Shown one piece after another: positions 43,977 to 52,044 of a DNA stretch of 64,000 nt. Each line of letters starts with the position of its first letter. The first letter of the stretch is position 1. The DNA comes from SpSt-333 sp040751955 (GTDB lineage Bacteria; Bacteroidota; Ignavibacteria; UBA10030; UBA8401), in NCBI GenBank assembly GCA_040751955.1, contig JBFMFY010000012.1, forward strand, positions 8,315 to 72,314, read 5' to 3'. A program made the translations under genes and the position numbers. The notes beneath the pieces are model-generated. The model was not told the origin of the DNA and made no database searches. It worked only from the letters and a program-made list of their open reading frames with translations.

Positions 43977-44495
43977 TTACATCATTAAATTTTCCGGATT
44001 GTTTTTATCCATCTCCCAGTGTAGCGGGTTATTTACAATGTACATTCTTATCGCATGCAATTCTTTTTCATTCCGAATAATCCTGTCATAAAACCGTGAC
44101 TGCCAAATTTGTGTTGATTTGTCTGTTTCTCTGCATTTCATTGTTACCGCCGCTTTGTATCCTTTGATAATTGTGGAAACTGAATGCGCTTTAATTTTTA
44201 ACTCTTTCTTTTCTAGAAATGATCTCTCGTTTGGATTATTGATTGCAATAATTCCGTGAACGTGATTCGGCATGACAATGTATGAATCTAATTGTGCAAA
44301 CGGCGCCTTCTTGGGAATCAATTTCCAATATTCGTCTGCAATCATACCGATGGAAGATAATTCCATTTTTCCATGTACAATTTTACCGAAATAATGAACT
44401 CGATTTTTTGCACAGATCGTAACAAAATAAAGCCCAGTGCTTGCATAATTAAAATATGGCAGGCGGAATTGTTTATGGTCTTTAAACCTTTTCAT
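43977..44495 (-). CDS. REP-associated tyrosine transposase (RAYT, TnpA_REP)
   Basis: A 172-residue Y1 transposase of the IS200/IS605 group. HUH motif (IVMPNHVHGII) and catalytic Tyr in SRFYDRIIRNEKEL are present. There is no TnpB. Palindromic REP units lie on both sides (43911-43976 and 44501-44562), the expected arrangement for RAYT, which are host-encoded enzymes thought to recognise REPs. It is inserted between a lipoprotein gene and hutI, and the flanks also carry copies of the hutI end. The protein is full-length and should be active. Confidence 0.9.
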   Translation of the reverse strand: MKRFKDHKQFRLPYFNYASTGLYFVTICAKNRVHYFGKIVHGKMELSSIGMIADEYWKLIPKKAPFAQLDSYIVMPNHVHGIIAINNPNERSFLEKKELKIKAHSVSTIIKGYKAAVTMKCRETDKSTQIWQSRFYDRIIRNEKELHAIRMYIVNNPLHWEMDKNNPENLMM

Positions 44496-44500
44496 TCCAA

Positions 44501-44562
44501 CGTGTACGAATATCTGAAAAGACGTTCCTTTTTATTTGGAACGTGTTGTCACACGTTCCTAC
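44501..44562. repeat. REP unit immediately upstream of RAYT gene (copy 2)
   Basis: Contains the same palindrome core (GAAAAGACGTTCC ... GGAACGTGTTGTCACACGTTCC). The left part is degenerate. Here there is no hutI-derived segment before it. Confidence 0.7.
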
Positions 44563-44567
44563 GTTTT

Positions 44568-44682
44568 CAAAATACCATACGTTCTTCACAACCTTTCACA
44601 CATGGTTCACATTTCAACACACGTAGGAACGTCTGAAAAGACGTTCCTTGTATTCGGAACGTGTTGTCACGAGTTCTTACAT
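44568..44682. repeat. hutI-end copy plus REP unit (copy 3), abutting the real hutI end
   Basis: The first 50 bases (44568-44618) again match the hutI 3' end, and 44619-44682 is a REP nearly identical to copy 1 (GTAGGAACGTCTGAAAAGACG, then TTCCTTGTATTCGGAACG). Genuine hutI begins 4 bases later, so the pattern from left is U-R-RAYT-R-U-R-hutI. Confidence 0.75.
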
Positions 44683-44685
44683 TGC

Positions 44686-45924
44686 CTAAAATTCCAGCAC
44701 TACCCCGTTTTTAATTACCTTCCACACATGATTCACACCGTAATGGTATGGAATGTACCGGTAGTCGTGTACGTCGTAGATGACCACATCCCCCTGTTTA
44801 CCGATCTCGATGCTGCCGATCTCTGCAGATAATCCGAGTGCGGCTGCGCCGTTGAGCGTTGCGGCGGTGATCGCTTCTTCCGGCGTCATCCGCATCTGCG
44901 CGCAGGCGAGCGTCAGCATCATCTGCATCGAGTAACTCATCTGCGAACCGGGATTGAAATCGGTCGCGATGGCAAGTGGAATTCCCGCATCGATAATCGC
45001 CCGCGCCGGTGCGTACGGATGATTGAGAAAGAGCGAACAGCCAGGCAACACTGTTGCTATAGTTTGAGAATTTTTCAATGCCGCAATGCCGCTTTCATTT
45101 GTCTTTTCAAGATGGTCAACGGAGATCGCATTATGTTTGGCGCCGAGTTCGACGGCGCCGATTGCGTTCAATTGGTCGGCGTGCAGCTTCGGGATCATTC
45201 CGTGTCGTTTTGCTTCAAGGATGATCTGTTCCGTGAAATGAAGATCAAAATATCCTTGCTCGCAGAAGACATCGACGAATGTGGCGAGTTTCTTTTCCGC
45301 GATGTACGGCATCATGTAATCGCAGATACGGTCAACGTATCCCTGTTTATCCTCTTTATATTCGGGTGGAAATGCATGCGCACCGAGGAATGTTCCAACG
45401 ATCGTTGCGTAATGATCGCGCTGCAGATCGTGGATCACTTCGAGTATTTTTATTTCCGCTTCCGGTGAAAGCCCGTACCCACTTTTGATCTCCATGGTCG
45501 TGGTGCCGTACCGCATCATATCATCAAGACGGCGTTCAGCGAGGTGATACAGTTCTTTCTTCGATGCATCGCGCGTCGCCCGCATTGTGGAAAGGATCCC
45601 GCCGCCTGCTTCTGCAATTTCCTGGTATGATTTTCCTTCAGCACGCATTGCAAACTCATTCTCACGGCTCCCAGCAAAAACGGTATGTGTGTGCGAATCA
45701 ACGAATCCCGGCAGCACTGCCCGTCCCTCCGCATCAATCACATCAAAATCTTCCGGTGCAGATAGCTCATTTTTTTTCCCGATCTTTGAGATAATACCGT
45801 TTTCAATCAGGATCGATGCATCGGAAACTATTCCAAGCGAACGCATCTCTTCGCCTGTCTTTACCCGCCTTCCGTTCGCAGCAACGGTTACCAATTGTCC
45901 TATATTATTGATCAGCAGATTCAT
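44686..45924 (-). CDS. hutI: imidazolonepropionase
   Basis: A 412-residue amidohydrolase that opens 4-imidazolone-5-propionate to N-formimidoyl-L-glutamate, third step in histidine breakdown. Metal ligands are seen in GFVDSHTHTVFAGSRENEF, in the 'KLHADQLN' segment and in the later His/Asp (SVDHLEKT, IATDFNPGS). Length is usual. It is co-directional with hutU and follows a Cys-rich gene with which it overlaps by 20 bases. HutH (histidase) and the deformiminase are not in this window, so the pathway is only partly visible. Confidence 0.95.
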   Translation of the reverse strand: MNLLINNIGQLVTVAANGRRVKTGEEMRSLGIVSDASILIENGIISKIGKKNELSAPEDFDVIDAEGRAVLPGFVDSHTHTVFAGSRENEFAMRAEGKSYQEIAEAGGGILSTMRATRDASKKELYHLAERRLDDMMRYGTTTMEIKSGYGLSPEAEIKILEVIHDLQRDHYATIVGTFLGAHAFPPEYKEDKQGYVDRICDYMMPYIAEKKLATFVDVFCEQGYFDLHFTEQIILEAKRHGMIPKLHADQLNAIGAVELGAKHNAISVDHLEKTNESGIAALKNSQTIATVLPGCSLFLNHPYAPARAIIDAGIPLAIATDFNPGSQMSYSMQMMLTLACAQMRMTPEEAITAATLNGAAALGLSAEIGSIEIGKQGDVVIYDVHDYRYIPYHYGVNHVWKVIKNGVVLEF

Positions 45925-46099
45925 TGGGTATATTCTTCTCGGGTTGAAATCCTTTGCATTCTTTCACCGGAAGCCGTGGATATTTGGGAAAAGCAGGATC
46001 TGTTCTTGACATTTCACAGAGATGGAATTCGGTTCCCCGGTTCGATACGACGAGAGAATGAAAAATGCATGTTTCGCAAAGTCCGACCGTCGTCCTCAT
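45905..46099 (-). CDS. small Cys-rich protein, probable metal-binding
   Basis: From ATG 46099, a 64-residue protein MRTTVGLCETCIFH..., with CxxC near the start, a third Cys in EFHLCEM, and a fourth in VKECKGF, plus a typical stretch SRTDPAFPKYPRLPV. The pattern resembles a widespread small conserved protein. The ATG starts one base after the Hpt stop codon and its end overlaps hutI by 20 bases, so it is part of the same operon. The four cysteines suggest zinc or iron-sulphur binding. Function unknown. Confidence 0.72.
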   Translation of the reverse strand: MRTTVGLCETCIFHSLVVSNRGTEFHLCEMSRTDPAFPKYPRLPVKECKGFQPEKNIPNESADQ

Positions 46100-46100
46100 A

Positions 46101-46475
46101 CTATGGATCAATCAGCTTCGGTGCAATACGATCGAGCGTTACCAGTAGTTCCTTAAGTTCTGCTTCAAGCTCTGAAAGCAACGATTGCAATTCAGTATCA
46201 TCATTACCGCCGGCAAATCCTTCCAATTTCATACTGAGCGCAGCTGCGGCATCCGCACCGATTGTCAACAATAATCCCTTAAGTTTATGTGCGTGAAACA
46301 CTCTCTTTGCGGAATTCCCTTCGCGAATAGATTGTGAAAGAAGAGTGAAATCTTCCTGCAACTGCTTTGGTGCCGATTCAAGAAATTCTTTTATGAATTC
46401 AAGGTCGGTATCGGCTTTCAGTTGCAGAAGCCGGTTGAAGAGTGCATCATTAGATTTATTTGTTGTGCTTTCCAT
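46101..46475 (-). CDS. Hpt domain phosphotransfer protein
   Basis: A 124-residue single-domain histidine phosphotransfer protein that relays phosphate between receivers. The active His is in VFHAHKLKGLLLTIGA (His63 by position), with Lys and Gly neighbours as in HPt domains. It sits within the hut cluster, one base before the Cys-rich gene. It could receive phosphate from the hybrid kinase at 36139, but there is no proof. Confidence 0.85.
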   Translation of the reverse strand: MESTTNKSNDALFNRLLQLKADTDLEFIKEFLESAPKQLQEDFTLLSQSIREGNSAKRVFHAHKLKGLLLTIGADAAAALSMKLEGFAGGNDDTELQSLLSELEAELKELLVTLDRIAPKLIDP

Positions 46476-46488
46476 AAAGATGCACTGA

Positions 46489-48141
46489 TTATTTTAGCAT
46501 CGGTATTTTCACATTAAACAGCTTTGCATTCTTCACCGCCCTCTCATAACCCGCATCTGCATGGCGTATGATTCCCATTCCCGGATCAAATGTGAGGACG
46601 CGTTGCAAGCGCTCATCTGCCTCATTGGATCCGTCGCACACGATCACCATGCCGTTATGAATGGAATTTCCGATGCCGACGCCGCCGCCGTGATGCACGC
46701 TCACCCAGCTTGCGCCGCCGATAGAATTGAGCATTGCTCCAAGAATAGGCCAATCGGCAATTGCATCACTTCCGTCTTTCATTTTTTCAGTCTCGCGATT
46801 CGGTGATGCAACGCTGCCGCAATCGAGATGATCGCGCCCGATAACGATCGGCGCCTTCACTTCTTTTTTCCGAACGAGATCGTTGAAGATCTTACCCATC
46901 TTTGCTCGTTCTCCGTATCCCAGCCAGCAAATGCGGGCGGGCAATCCTTGAAACGCAACATGTTTCTGCGCTTTCTCGATCCAGTTTTTCAACAATGTGT
47001 TGTCGGGAAATGTTTCGAGAACCGCACGGTCTGTTCTGTAAATATCTTCAGGATCGCCGGAAAGCGCCACCCAACGGAACGGACCTTTGCCATCGCAAAA
47101 GAGCGGACGGATATATTCGGGTACAAATCCGGGAATATCGAATGCTTTCTTCACGCCGTAGGAGAATGCTTCACCCCGGATGTTGTTGCCGTAGTCGAAA
47201 ACAATTTTCCCTTTCTTCTTCAACAACAGTAATCCTTTCACATGTTCTGCAATGGATGAGCGTGAAAGTTCAACATATTTATTAGGATTCTTCTTCCGCA
47301 TGTCGAGCGCTTTCTCGTAACTCATTCCCGCAGGCACATAACCGTTCAGCGTATCGTGTGCGGAGGTTTGATCGGTGACGATGTCGGGAAGAAATTTTCC
47401 ACAGGCAATCTTCGGGACGATTTCCGCCGCATTGCCGAGCAGTCCGACCGAGAGAGGCATTTTATTTTCTTTCGCCATCCGGATCATCGCCATCGCATCG
47501 TCAAAGTTGTCGGTCATCTTGTCAAGGTATTTTGTTGCGAGACGTTTTTCAATGCGCGAGCGGTCAACTTCGATGGCAAGACATGCGGCGCCGTTCATTG
47601 TTGCAGCAAGCGGCTGTGCACCTCCCATGCCGCCGAGACCGGCAGTGAGTAGAAATTTTCCGGCAAGAGTTCCGTTAAAATGCTGCCGTGCCGCTTCGGC
47701 AAATGTTTCGTACGTTCCCTGCAAAATTCCCTGCGTGCCGATGTAGATCCAACTCCCCGCGGTCATCTGCCCATACATTGTCAGTCCGAGCCCTTCGAGC
47801 CGGCGGAATTCATCCCAAGTTGCCCATTTGGGAACTAGCATAGAGTTGGAAATGAGGACACGCGGAGCGTTGAGATGAGTTGTGAAAATGCCAACCGGTT
47901 TTCCGGATTGCACGAGAAGTGTTTCGTCGTTTTCTAAATTTTTTAATGCGTCAACAATTGAATCGAAACATTTCCAATTACGTGCGGCTTTTCCTGTTCC
48001 GCCATAGACGATAAGTTCTTGCGGTTTTTCGGCGACGTCGGGATCGAGATTGTTCATCAGCATCCTGATCGCCGCTTCTTGTATCCACCCTTTTGCGGAA
48101 ATGTTTGTTCCGCGCGGGGCGCGAATAATACGGGACATCAT
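46489..48141 (-). CDS. hutU: urocanate hydratase
   Basis: A 550-residue NAD-dependent enzyme that converts urocanate to imidazolonepropionate. Conserved stretches: YGGTGKAARNWKCFD, TAGSWIYIGTQGILQGTYE, GGMGGAQPLA, and GRDHLDCGSVASPNRETEKM. The usual length is about 550. It lies in the same direction as the Hpt/Cys-rich/hutI genes with a 13-base gap to Hpt. Its product is the substrate of HutI. Confidence 0.96.
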   Translation of the reverse strand: MMSRIIRAPRGTNISAKGWIQEAAIRMLMNNLDPDVAEKPQELIVYGGTGKAARNWKCFDSIVDALKNLENDETLLVQSGKPVGIFTTHLNAPRVLISNSMLVPKWATWDEFRRLEGLGLTMYGQMTAGSWIYIGTQGILQGTYETFAEAARQHFNGTLAGKFLLTAGLGGMGGAQPLAATMNGAACLAIEVDRSRIEKRLATKYLDKMTDNFDDAMAMIRMAKENKMPLSVGLLGNAAEIVPKIACGKFLPDIVTDQTSAHDTLNGYVPAGMSYEKALDMRKKNPNKYVELSRSSIAEHVKGLLLLKKKGKIVFDYGNNIRGEAFSYGVKKAFDIPGFVPEYIRPLFCDGKGPFRWVALSGDPEDIYRTDRAVLETFPDNTLLKNWIEKAQKHVAFQGLPARICWLGYGERAKMGKIFNDLVRKKEVKAPIVIGRDHLDCGSVASPNRETEKMKDGSDAIADWPILGAMLNSIGGASWVSVHHGGGVGIGNSIHNGMVIVCDGSNEADERLQRVLTFDPGMGIIRHADAGYERAVKNAKLFNVKIPMLK

Positions 48142-48171
48142 GACTCCAAAGTTTTATGGACAAATATAAAC

Positions 48172-48208
48172 AAAAAAAGGGGAAAACATTGAATACTGTT
48201 TCCCCTTT
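48172..48208 (-). terminator. terminator of the PLP decarboxylase gene
   Basis: On the minus strand, AAAGGGGAAA and TTTCCCCTTT (48208-48199 and 48185-48176) form a 10-bp stem followed by a T-run (complement of A at 48172-48178). It separates the decarboxylase from hutU. Confidence 0.72.
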
Positions 48209-48228
48209 CTGAATGTTCTTTGATTCTT

Positions 48229-49593
48229 TTATCCTTTTATATCCTTCGCGCATCGTATCATCGCCGCAAGACTTTTTTCAACATCGTCATCCGTAGTAGC
48301 CCATGAAGAAACGCTGATGCGCATGGCGGTTCGTCCGTGCCACTGTGTACCGCCGCACCAGCATGTACCATCTTTTTGAATCGCACTGATGATAGACGAG
48401 GTTTCCGCATCTGTGCCAAACGAAACAAGCACTTGATTCAAAACAACATCATTGAGTATCTCAAATCCTGCATTTGTTAGACCTTCTGCAAAGCGCCGTG
48501 CCTGACGACAATTACGATTGATCAGTTCCTCCAATCCATTTCTTCCGAGAGATTTTATCGCTGCCCAGATTTCAACTCCACGCGCTTTGCGGGATAACTC
48601 CGGCGTAAATTGATACGGAACCCGCTCACCGCTTTGATCGAGATAGGCACCACCTTGATACATTGCATTCACAAGATCGCCTGCATGTTTGACAATGACA
48701 ACACCGCTGTCGTAGGGCACATTCAGCCATTTGTGCGCATCGGTTGCCCATGAATCTGCATCACGATATCCCGAAAGTAAATATTTTTTCTCCGACGAAA
48801 CGGCAGCCCATAGTCCGAATGCGCCGTCAACATGTACCCATGCACCTGCCTGTTTTGCCAGAGGAATAATTTTATCTGCAGGATCAAATGCGCCGGTGTT
48901 TACATTACCTGCTTGAAGGCATAGAATGGTATGATCATCGAGATTTTTCACTGCATCGGCACGCATTCGTCCTTGATCGTCGGTAGGAATTGTCTCGACT
49001 CTTTCTCTTCCCAGTCCGGCAAGATCGAGAGCTTTGAGAGCGCTGGAGTGTACTTCTTGCCCCACAATAACACGAATAGGCGGAGCACCAAACAACCCCT
49101 TCGCGTGCACATCCCATCCTTTGCGTTGTAATAAAATGTTCCGCGCAGAAATTAGTGCACTACAATTTGCCATTGTTGCACCGGTGACAAATCCTATTCC
49201 CGAATCCGAAGGTATTTCTAACAGCTCATGAAGCCACTGCACACACACCTGTTCAAGAAATGCTGCTACCGGACTCAGCACTTCCAATCCTGCATTTTGA
49301 TCCCACGCTCCTGCAAGCCAATGCGCCGCCAGTGAAGCGGGAACAGATCCGCCGACAACGAATCCAAAATAACGTCCGCCGGCACTCGCAACTGTAGAAG
49401 GTGAGCCTGTTCGGTGCAAAAATTCGATCACATCTTCAGGAGAGGTTGAGTGTTCGGGAAGAGGTTCACGGAATCGTGCCAATGCAACAAGTGATTGTTG
49501 ATCAGGAAATACTTTCCTGTCATCTAACGTTTGAAGGTACTCAATACCATATTGAGCAGATTGGTTGAGAAGATTTTCTATATTAGACTTCAT
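48229..49593 (-). CDS. pyridoxal-phosphate-dependent group II decarboxylase
   Basis: From ATG 49593 (MKSNIENLLNQSAQYG) a 454-residue fold-type I PLP enzyme related to aromatic L-amino-acid decarboxylases. PLP-binding Lys is in WATDAHKWLNVPYDSG; other PLP contacts are in CLQAGNVNTGAFDPADKI and WVHVDGAFG. The extra 29 residues in the longer reading frame are translated from a degraded peptidase remnant, so they are not genuine. A terminator stops transcription before hutU. Which amino acid it decarboxylates is unknown; a histidine substrate is tempting because of the hut genes but unsupported. Confidence 0.83.
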   Translation of the reverse strand: MKSNIENLLNQSAQYGIEYLQTLDDRKVFPDQQSLVALARFREPLPEHSTSPEDVIEFLHRTGSPSTVASAGGRYFGFVVGGSVPASLAAHWLAGAWDQNAGLEVLSPVAAFLEQVCVQWLHELLEIPSDSGIGFVTGATMANCSALISARNILLQRKGWDVHAKGLFGAPPIRVIVGQEVHSSALKALDLAGLGRERVETIPTDDQGRMRADAVKNLDDHTILCLQAGNVNTGAFDPADKIIPLAKQAGAWVHVDGAFGLWAAVSSEKKYLLSGYRDADSWATDAHKWLNVPYDSGVVIVKHAGDLVNAMYQGGAYLDQSGERVPYQFTPELSRKARGVEIWAAIKSLGRNGLEELINRNCRQARRFAEGLTNAGFEILNDVVLNQVLVSFGTDAETSSIISAIQKDGTCWCGGTQWHGRTAMRISVSSWATTDDDVEKSLAAMIRCAKDIKG

Positions 49594-49879
49594 ATGGATA
49601 TTTGCCCTAATAAATAATAACGGATCTGGTTTTGTGCACCACCGGCATATCCACCTAATGCAGATGGCTCGTTTCACCAAAGCAAGTGGAGATCAGCATA
49701 CCTTTTTCTTGCTGGTTCCAATCGGCAAACAATGTATTGCGTACGCTTCGGTACTGGTTCATCTTATCCACGATCCGGACAGGAATTGATGGATTGTTTT
49801 CCGTTACGATGGTACCGAATTGTGTTCGCTCCTGTGCGGTCGAAAAGGACGGAAGAAAAGAGAGTGTTATTCTTCCCAT
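49594..49879 (-). pseudogene. remnant of an S9 prolyl oligopeptidase-type protein
   Basis: A 74-residue frame (49879 to 49655) resembles the start of S9 peptidases: AQERTQFGTIVTEN, VDKMNQYRSVRNTLFADW, and KGMLISTCFGETSHLH. It stops at TAG (49657-49655), yet similarity continues past the stop and in another frame (VDMP, then GGAQNQI), so at least two disabling changes are present. The remnant directly precedes the decarboxylase start, whose gene replaced the rest. No signal-peptide core survives in full. Confidence 0.7.
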
Positions 49880-49966
49880 ATAGACATCTTTACAATTGTT
49901 GATCGATAAATACGAGATGAAATATAATACAGAAGGAATTCGTATAGCACAACATTTAAAAATAGA

Positions 49967-50004
49967 AAAGGCGTAATAGATTGCTCTACCACGCCTTTTT
50001 CTCC
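49967..50004. terminator. bidirectional terminator
   Basis: AAAAGGCGT (49967-49975) and ACGCCTTTT (49992-50000) form a 9-bp stem with T-rich ends on both strands, after the 50025 gene stop. Confidence 0.7.
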
Positions 50005-50024
50005 CCCGTACATCTGATCATCGG

Positions 50025-50555
50025 TTAGTCATCATCTCCTTCATCATCGTCATCATTGTTCTCATCGTCATCATGGTCTTTACCGCCCCCCTTTTTTTTG
50101 TCGTGCGGAACGACTACGTCAATAGATGCACTCACCGTAAGGCTTCCTATCGCGGTAACGGTAAAAATATACGTCCTGCCATCTTTATCTTTTCCTTTTC
50201 TTTCCGCTTTCAAATTCAACGGAACTGAATACGTTGCGCCTGTCAGCGTTCCGACGTACGAAATTTTTCCATACTCGTCTGTCAATGCATACGTCGCCGT
50301 CGTGTAATCTGATAATGTTCCGTTGAATGTAACGGTCTTCCACTTTTTATTAGGCGGCCACAATATCGTATCCGATGCGGTCAGTGTTACTGTAGGACCG
50401 TTGTCGCTTGGGGGCAAAATTCTTGGCGTAAAATTTGAACTGATGTTCGACTGACTTGCTTCATCCACCGGTGCATTGACAAGCCCGGTGGAATTTTCAT
50501 TGCCGCATCCTGCCACAAGCAGGAGAAACAAAACTGTAATTACCAGATGCTTCAT
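50025..50555 (-). CDS. lipoprotein with Ig-like domain and acidic tail
   Basis: A 176-residue lipoprotein (MKHLVITVLFLLLVAGC). The middle resembles a beta-sandwich domain (TVTLTASDTILWPPNKKWKTV ... TYALTDEYGKISYVGTL). The tail is a Lys-Gly spacer followed by about 17 residues that are mostly Asp/Glu (DHDDDENNDDDDEGDDD). The tail could bind calcium or other cations, but this is a guess. Function unknown. Confidence 0.65.
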   Translation of the reverse strand: MKHLVITVLFLLLVAGCGNENSTGLVNAPVDEASQSNISSNFTPRILPPSDNGPTVTLTASDTILWPPNKKWKTVTFNGTLSDYTTATYALTDEYGKISYVGTLTGATYSVPLNLKAERKGKDKDGRTYIFTVTAIGSLTVSASIDVVVPHDKKKGGGKDHDDDENNDDDDEGDDD

Positions 50556-50656
50556 GTGACCAACACCTCCACATTTGTTTGTTTAAATTCCGCTACAAGA
50601 AAGCAAGATGACGAAAAAATGTCAACTTTTTTCTTTGTAACAGTGCTGGACTTGGG

Positions 50657-51865
50657 TTACATGAGGATTTTTGCAACAACAATGGTTGCATCATCCTGAA
50701 ATTCTTTGTTTATCGTGAATTCTCGGACAGAAGCAATGAGCGAAGCGCTCATGTGATCGGCGGAGGGGCGCTCTGTATCAAGAATCAGCTCCTTGAGTCG
50801 CTCCATGCCAAATTGTTCTTTGGCTGGATTTGTCGCATCAAGAAGACCATCACTGATCATGTAGAGCGTATCCCCTTTTTCAAGTTGCAGTGAGTTTGTT
50901 TGGTAGGCAGCATCGTGTTGAATGCCAAGTGCAAGGTGCGGTGTTCTGAACTCTTCGATCTTCGGTTGGTTGAAACGCTGCCGAAGGATTTGCGGATGTC
51001 CCGCTGTAATAATTTCGGCAGCGAGAGTGTGTTGGTCCAGCAGAGCAGCCGCACATGTTACAAACATATTTTTCTCGGTAACCGAGTATATCGTCTTGTT
51101 TACATTACTCATAATGAGTGAAAGCGACTGCGTATGCTGCAGTTCATGCACAATACAACTTTTGGTCATTGCAGCAAGTACGCCTGCACCGGCTCCATGT
51201 CCGGATGCATCGGCAACAACCAACAGAATTTTTGAATCGGAAACCGGGATGATGTCGTAATAGTCGCCGCCAATACTCGCCGCCGGAATGCTCATACCGG
51301 CGATCTCACACCACGCAGTGCGCTGCGGCGATTCGGGAAGCAGGGAGCCATGTATCTGTTCAGCAAATTTCATCTCTGCTTCCGATTCCGCACGCCGCTT
51401 TTTCTCATTCCCGATCACACGGACAAAAAGGGCATATCCTGTCGATAAACATACGATAGCAATCATCCCGAAGATTGGGCGCTTGGTCTCTAAATCTTCC
51501 ATCTCCTCTTTCGATATTTTGAACAGTCGGTCCGGAACGATCATTTGATGTTTTTCAAAATCGGAAAAAAAGTATTGTTCTATTTTTGTGTACGAAAGCT
51601 GAAATGCTGTAAATAACAATATCCATACGACCAATTTCATCGGTTTGTTTATTAACAATACAATTCCTGCTGAAAATAATCCGCTGGTGACTGTAAGGAT
51701 TATCAATCTGTACCACGGTCCCGGCAATACTGAGGTTTCCATCAATAATGTCAACGGACCGATCGTTGCAAAGAGAAAAAAGACCGCAACAGAAAGTTGA
51801 CGGATCTCTTTCCGAGTCATCGTTTTAAGGATGTTGTTGACCTTTGCCATGGGTATGCCTCTCAT
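50657..51865 (-). CDS. SpoIIE-type PP2C serine phosphatase with membrane domain
   Basis: A 402-residue protein: four or so N-terminal membrane helices (about 25-155), a helical linker (RRAESEAEMKFAEQIHGSLLP) and a PP2C-like phosphatase domain (SIGGDYYDIIPVSDSKILLVVADASGHGAGAG ... GDTLYMISDGLLDA ... DDATIVVAKI) with the metal-binding Asp residues. Such proteins dephosphorylate anti-anti-sigma factors in partner-switching systems. No STAS or anti-sigma gene is beside it. Start may be Met 51865 or 51850. Confidence 0.87.
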   Translation of the reverse strand: MRGIPMAKVNNILKTMTRKEIRQLSVAVFFLFATIGPLTLLMETSVLPGPWYRLIILTVTSGLFSAGIVLLINKPMKLVVWILLFTAFQLSYTKIEQYFFSDFEKHQMIVPDRLFKISKEEMEDLETKRPIFGMIAIVCLSTGYALFVRVIGNEKKRRAESEAEMKFAEQIHGSLLPESPQRTAWCEIAGMSIPAASIGGDYYDIIPVSDSKILLVVADASGHGAGAGVLAAMTKSCIVHELQHTQSLSLIMSNVNKTIYSVTEKNMFVTCAAALLDQHTLAAEIITAGHPQILRQRFNQPKIEEFRTPHLALGIQHDAAYQTNSLQLEKGDTLYMISDGLLDATNPAKEQFGMERLKELILDTERPSADHMSASLIASVREFTINKEFQDDATIVVAKILM

Positions 51866-52044
51866 TGTGAGAACTGTCGATCCGTCGGCACGATTCTGTA
51901 AAGCGGTGGAAAAAATATACCGTTATTACTTTCCAAGCGCAAATTGTAATGAATGTTTCAATACACTCGTTCTGCTCTTCCATCTTTTGTTTCCCTTCTC
52001 TATATTAAAGCCACTCTTTTACAATCATCCAGAACGAGGCACCT

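Noticed and set aside
43856..44682. CRISPR array or IS element ends
   Set aside because: Repeats are palindromic, few and unevenly spaced with no cas genes; REP units with a RAYT gene explain them better. No TnpB, so not a complete IS605-type element.
49593..49680. N-terminal extension of the decarboxylase (29 residues)
   Set aside because: It translates remnants of a peptidase gene in another frame; the family start matches Met at 49593.
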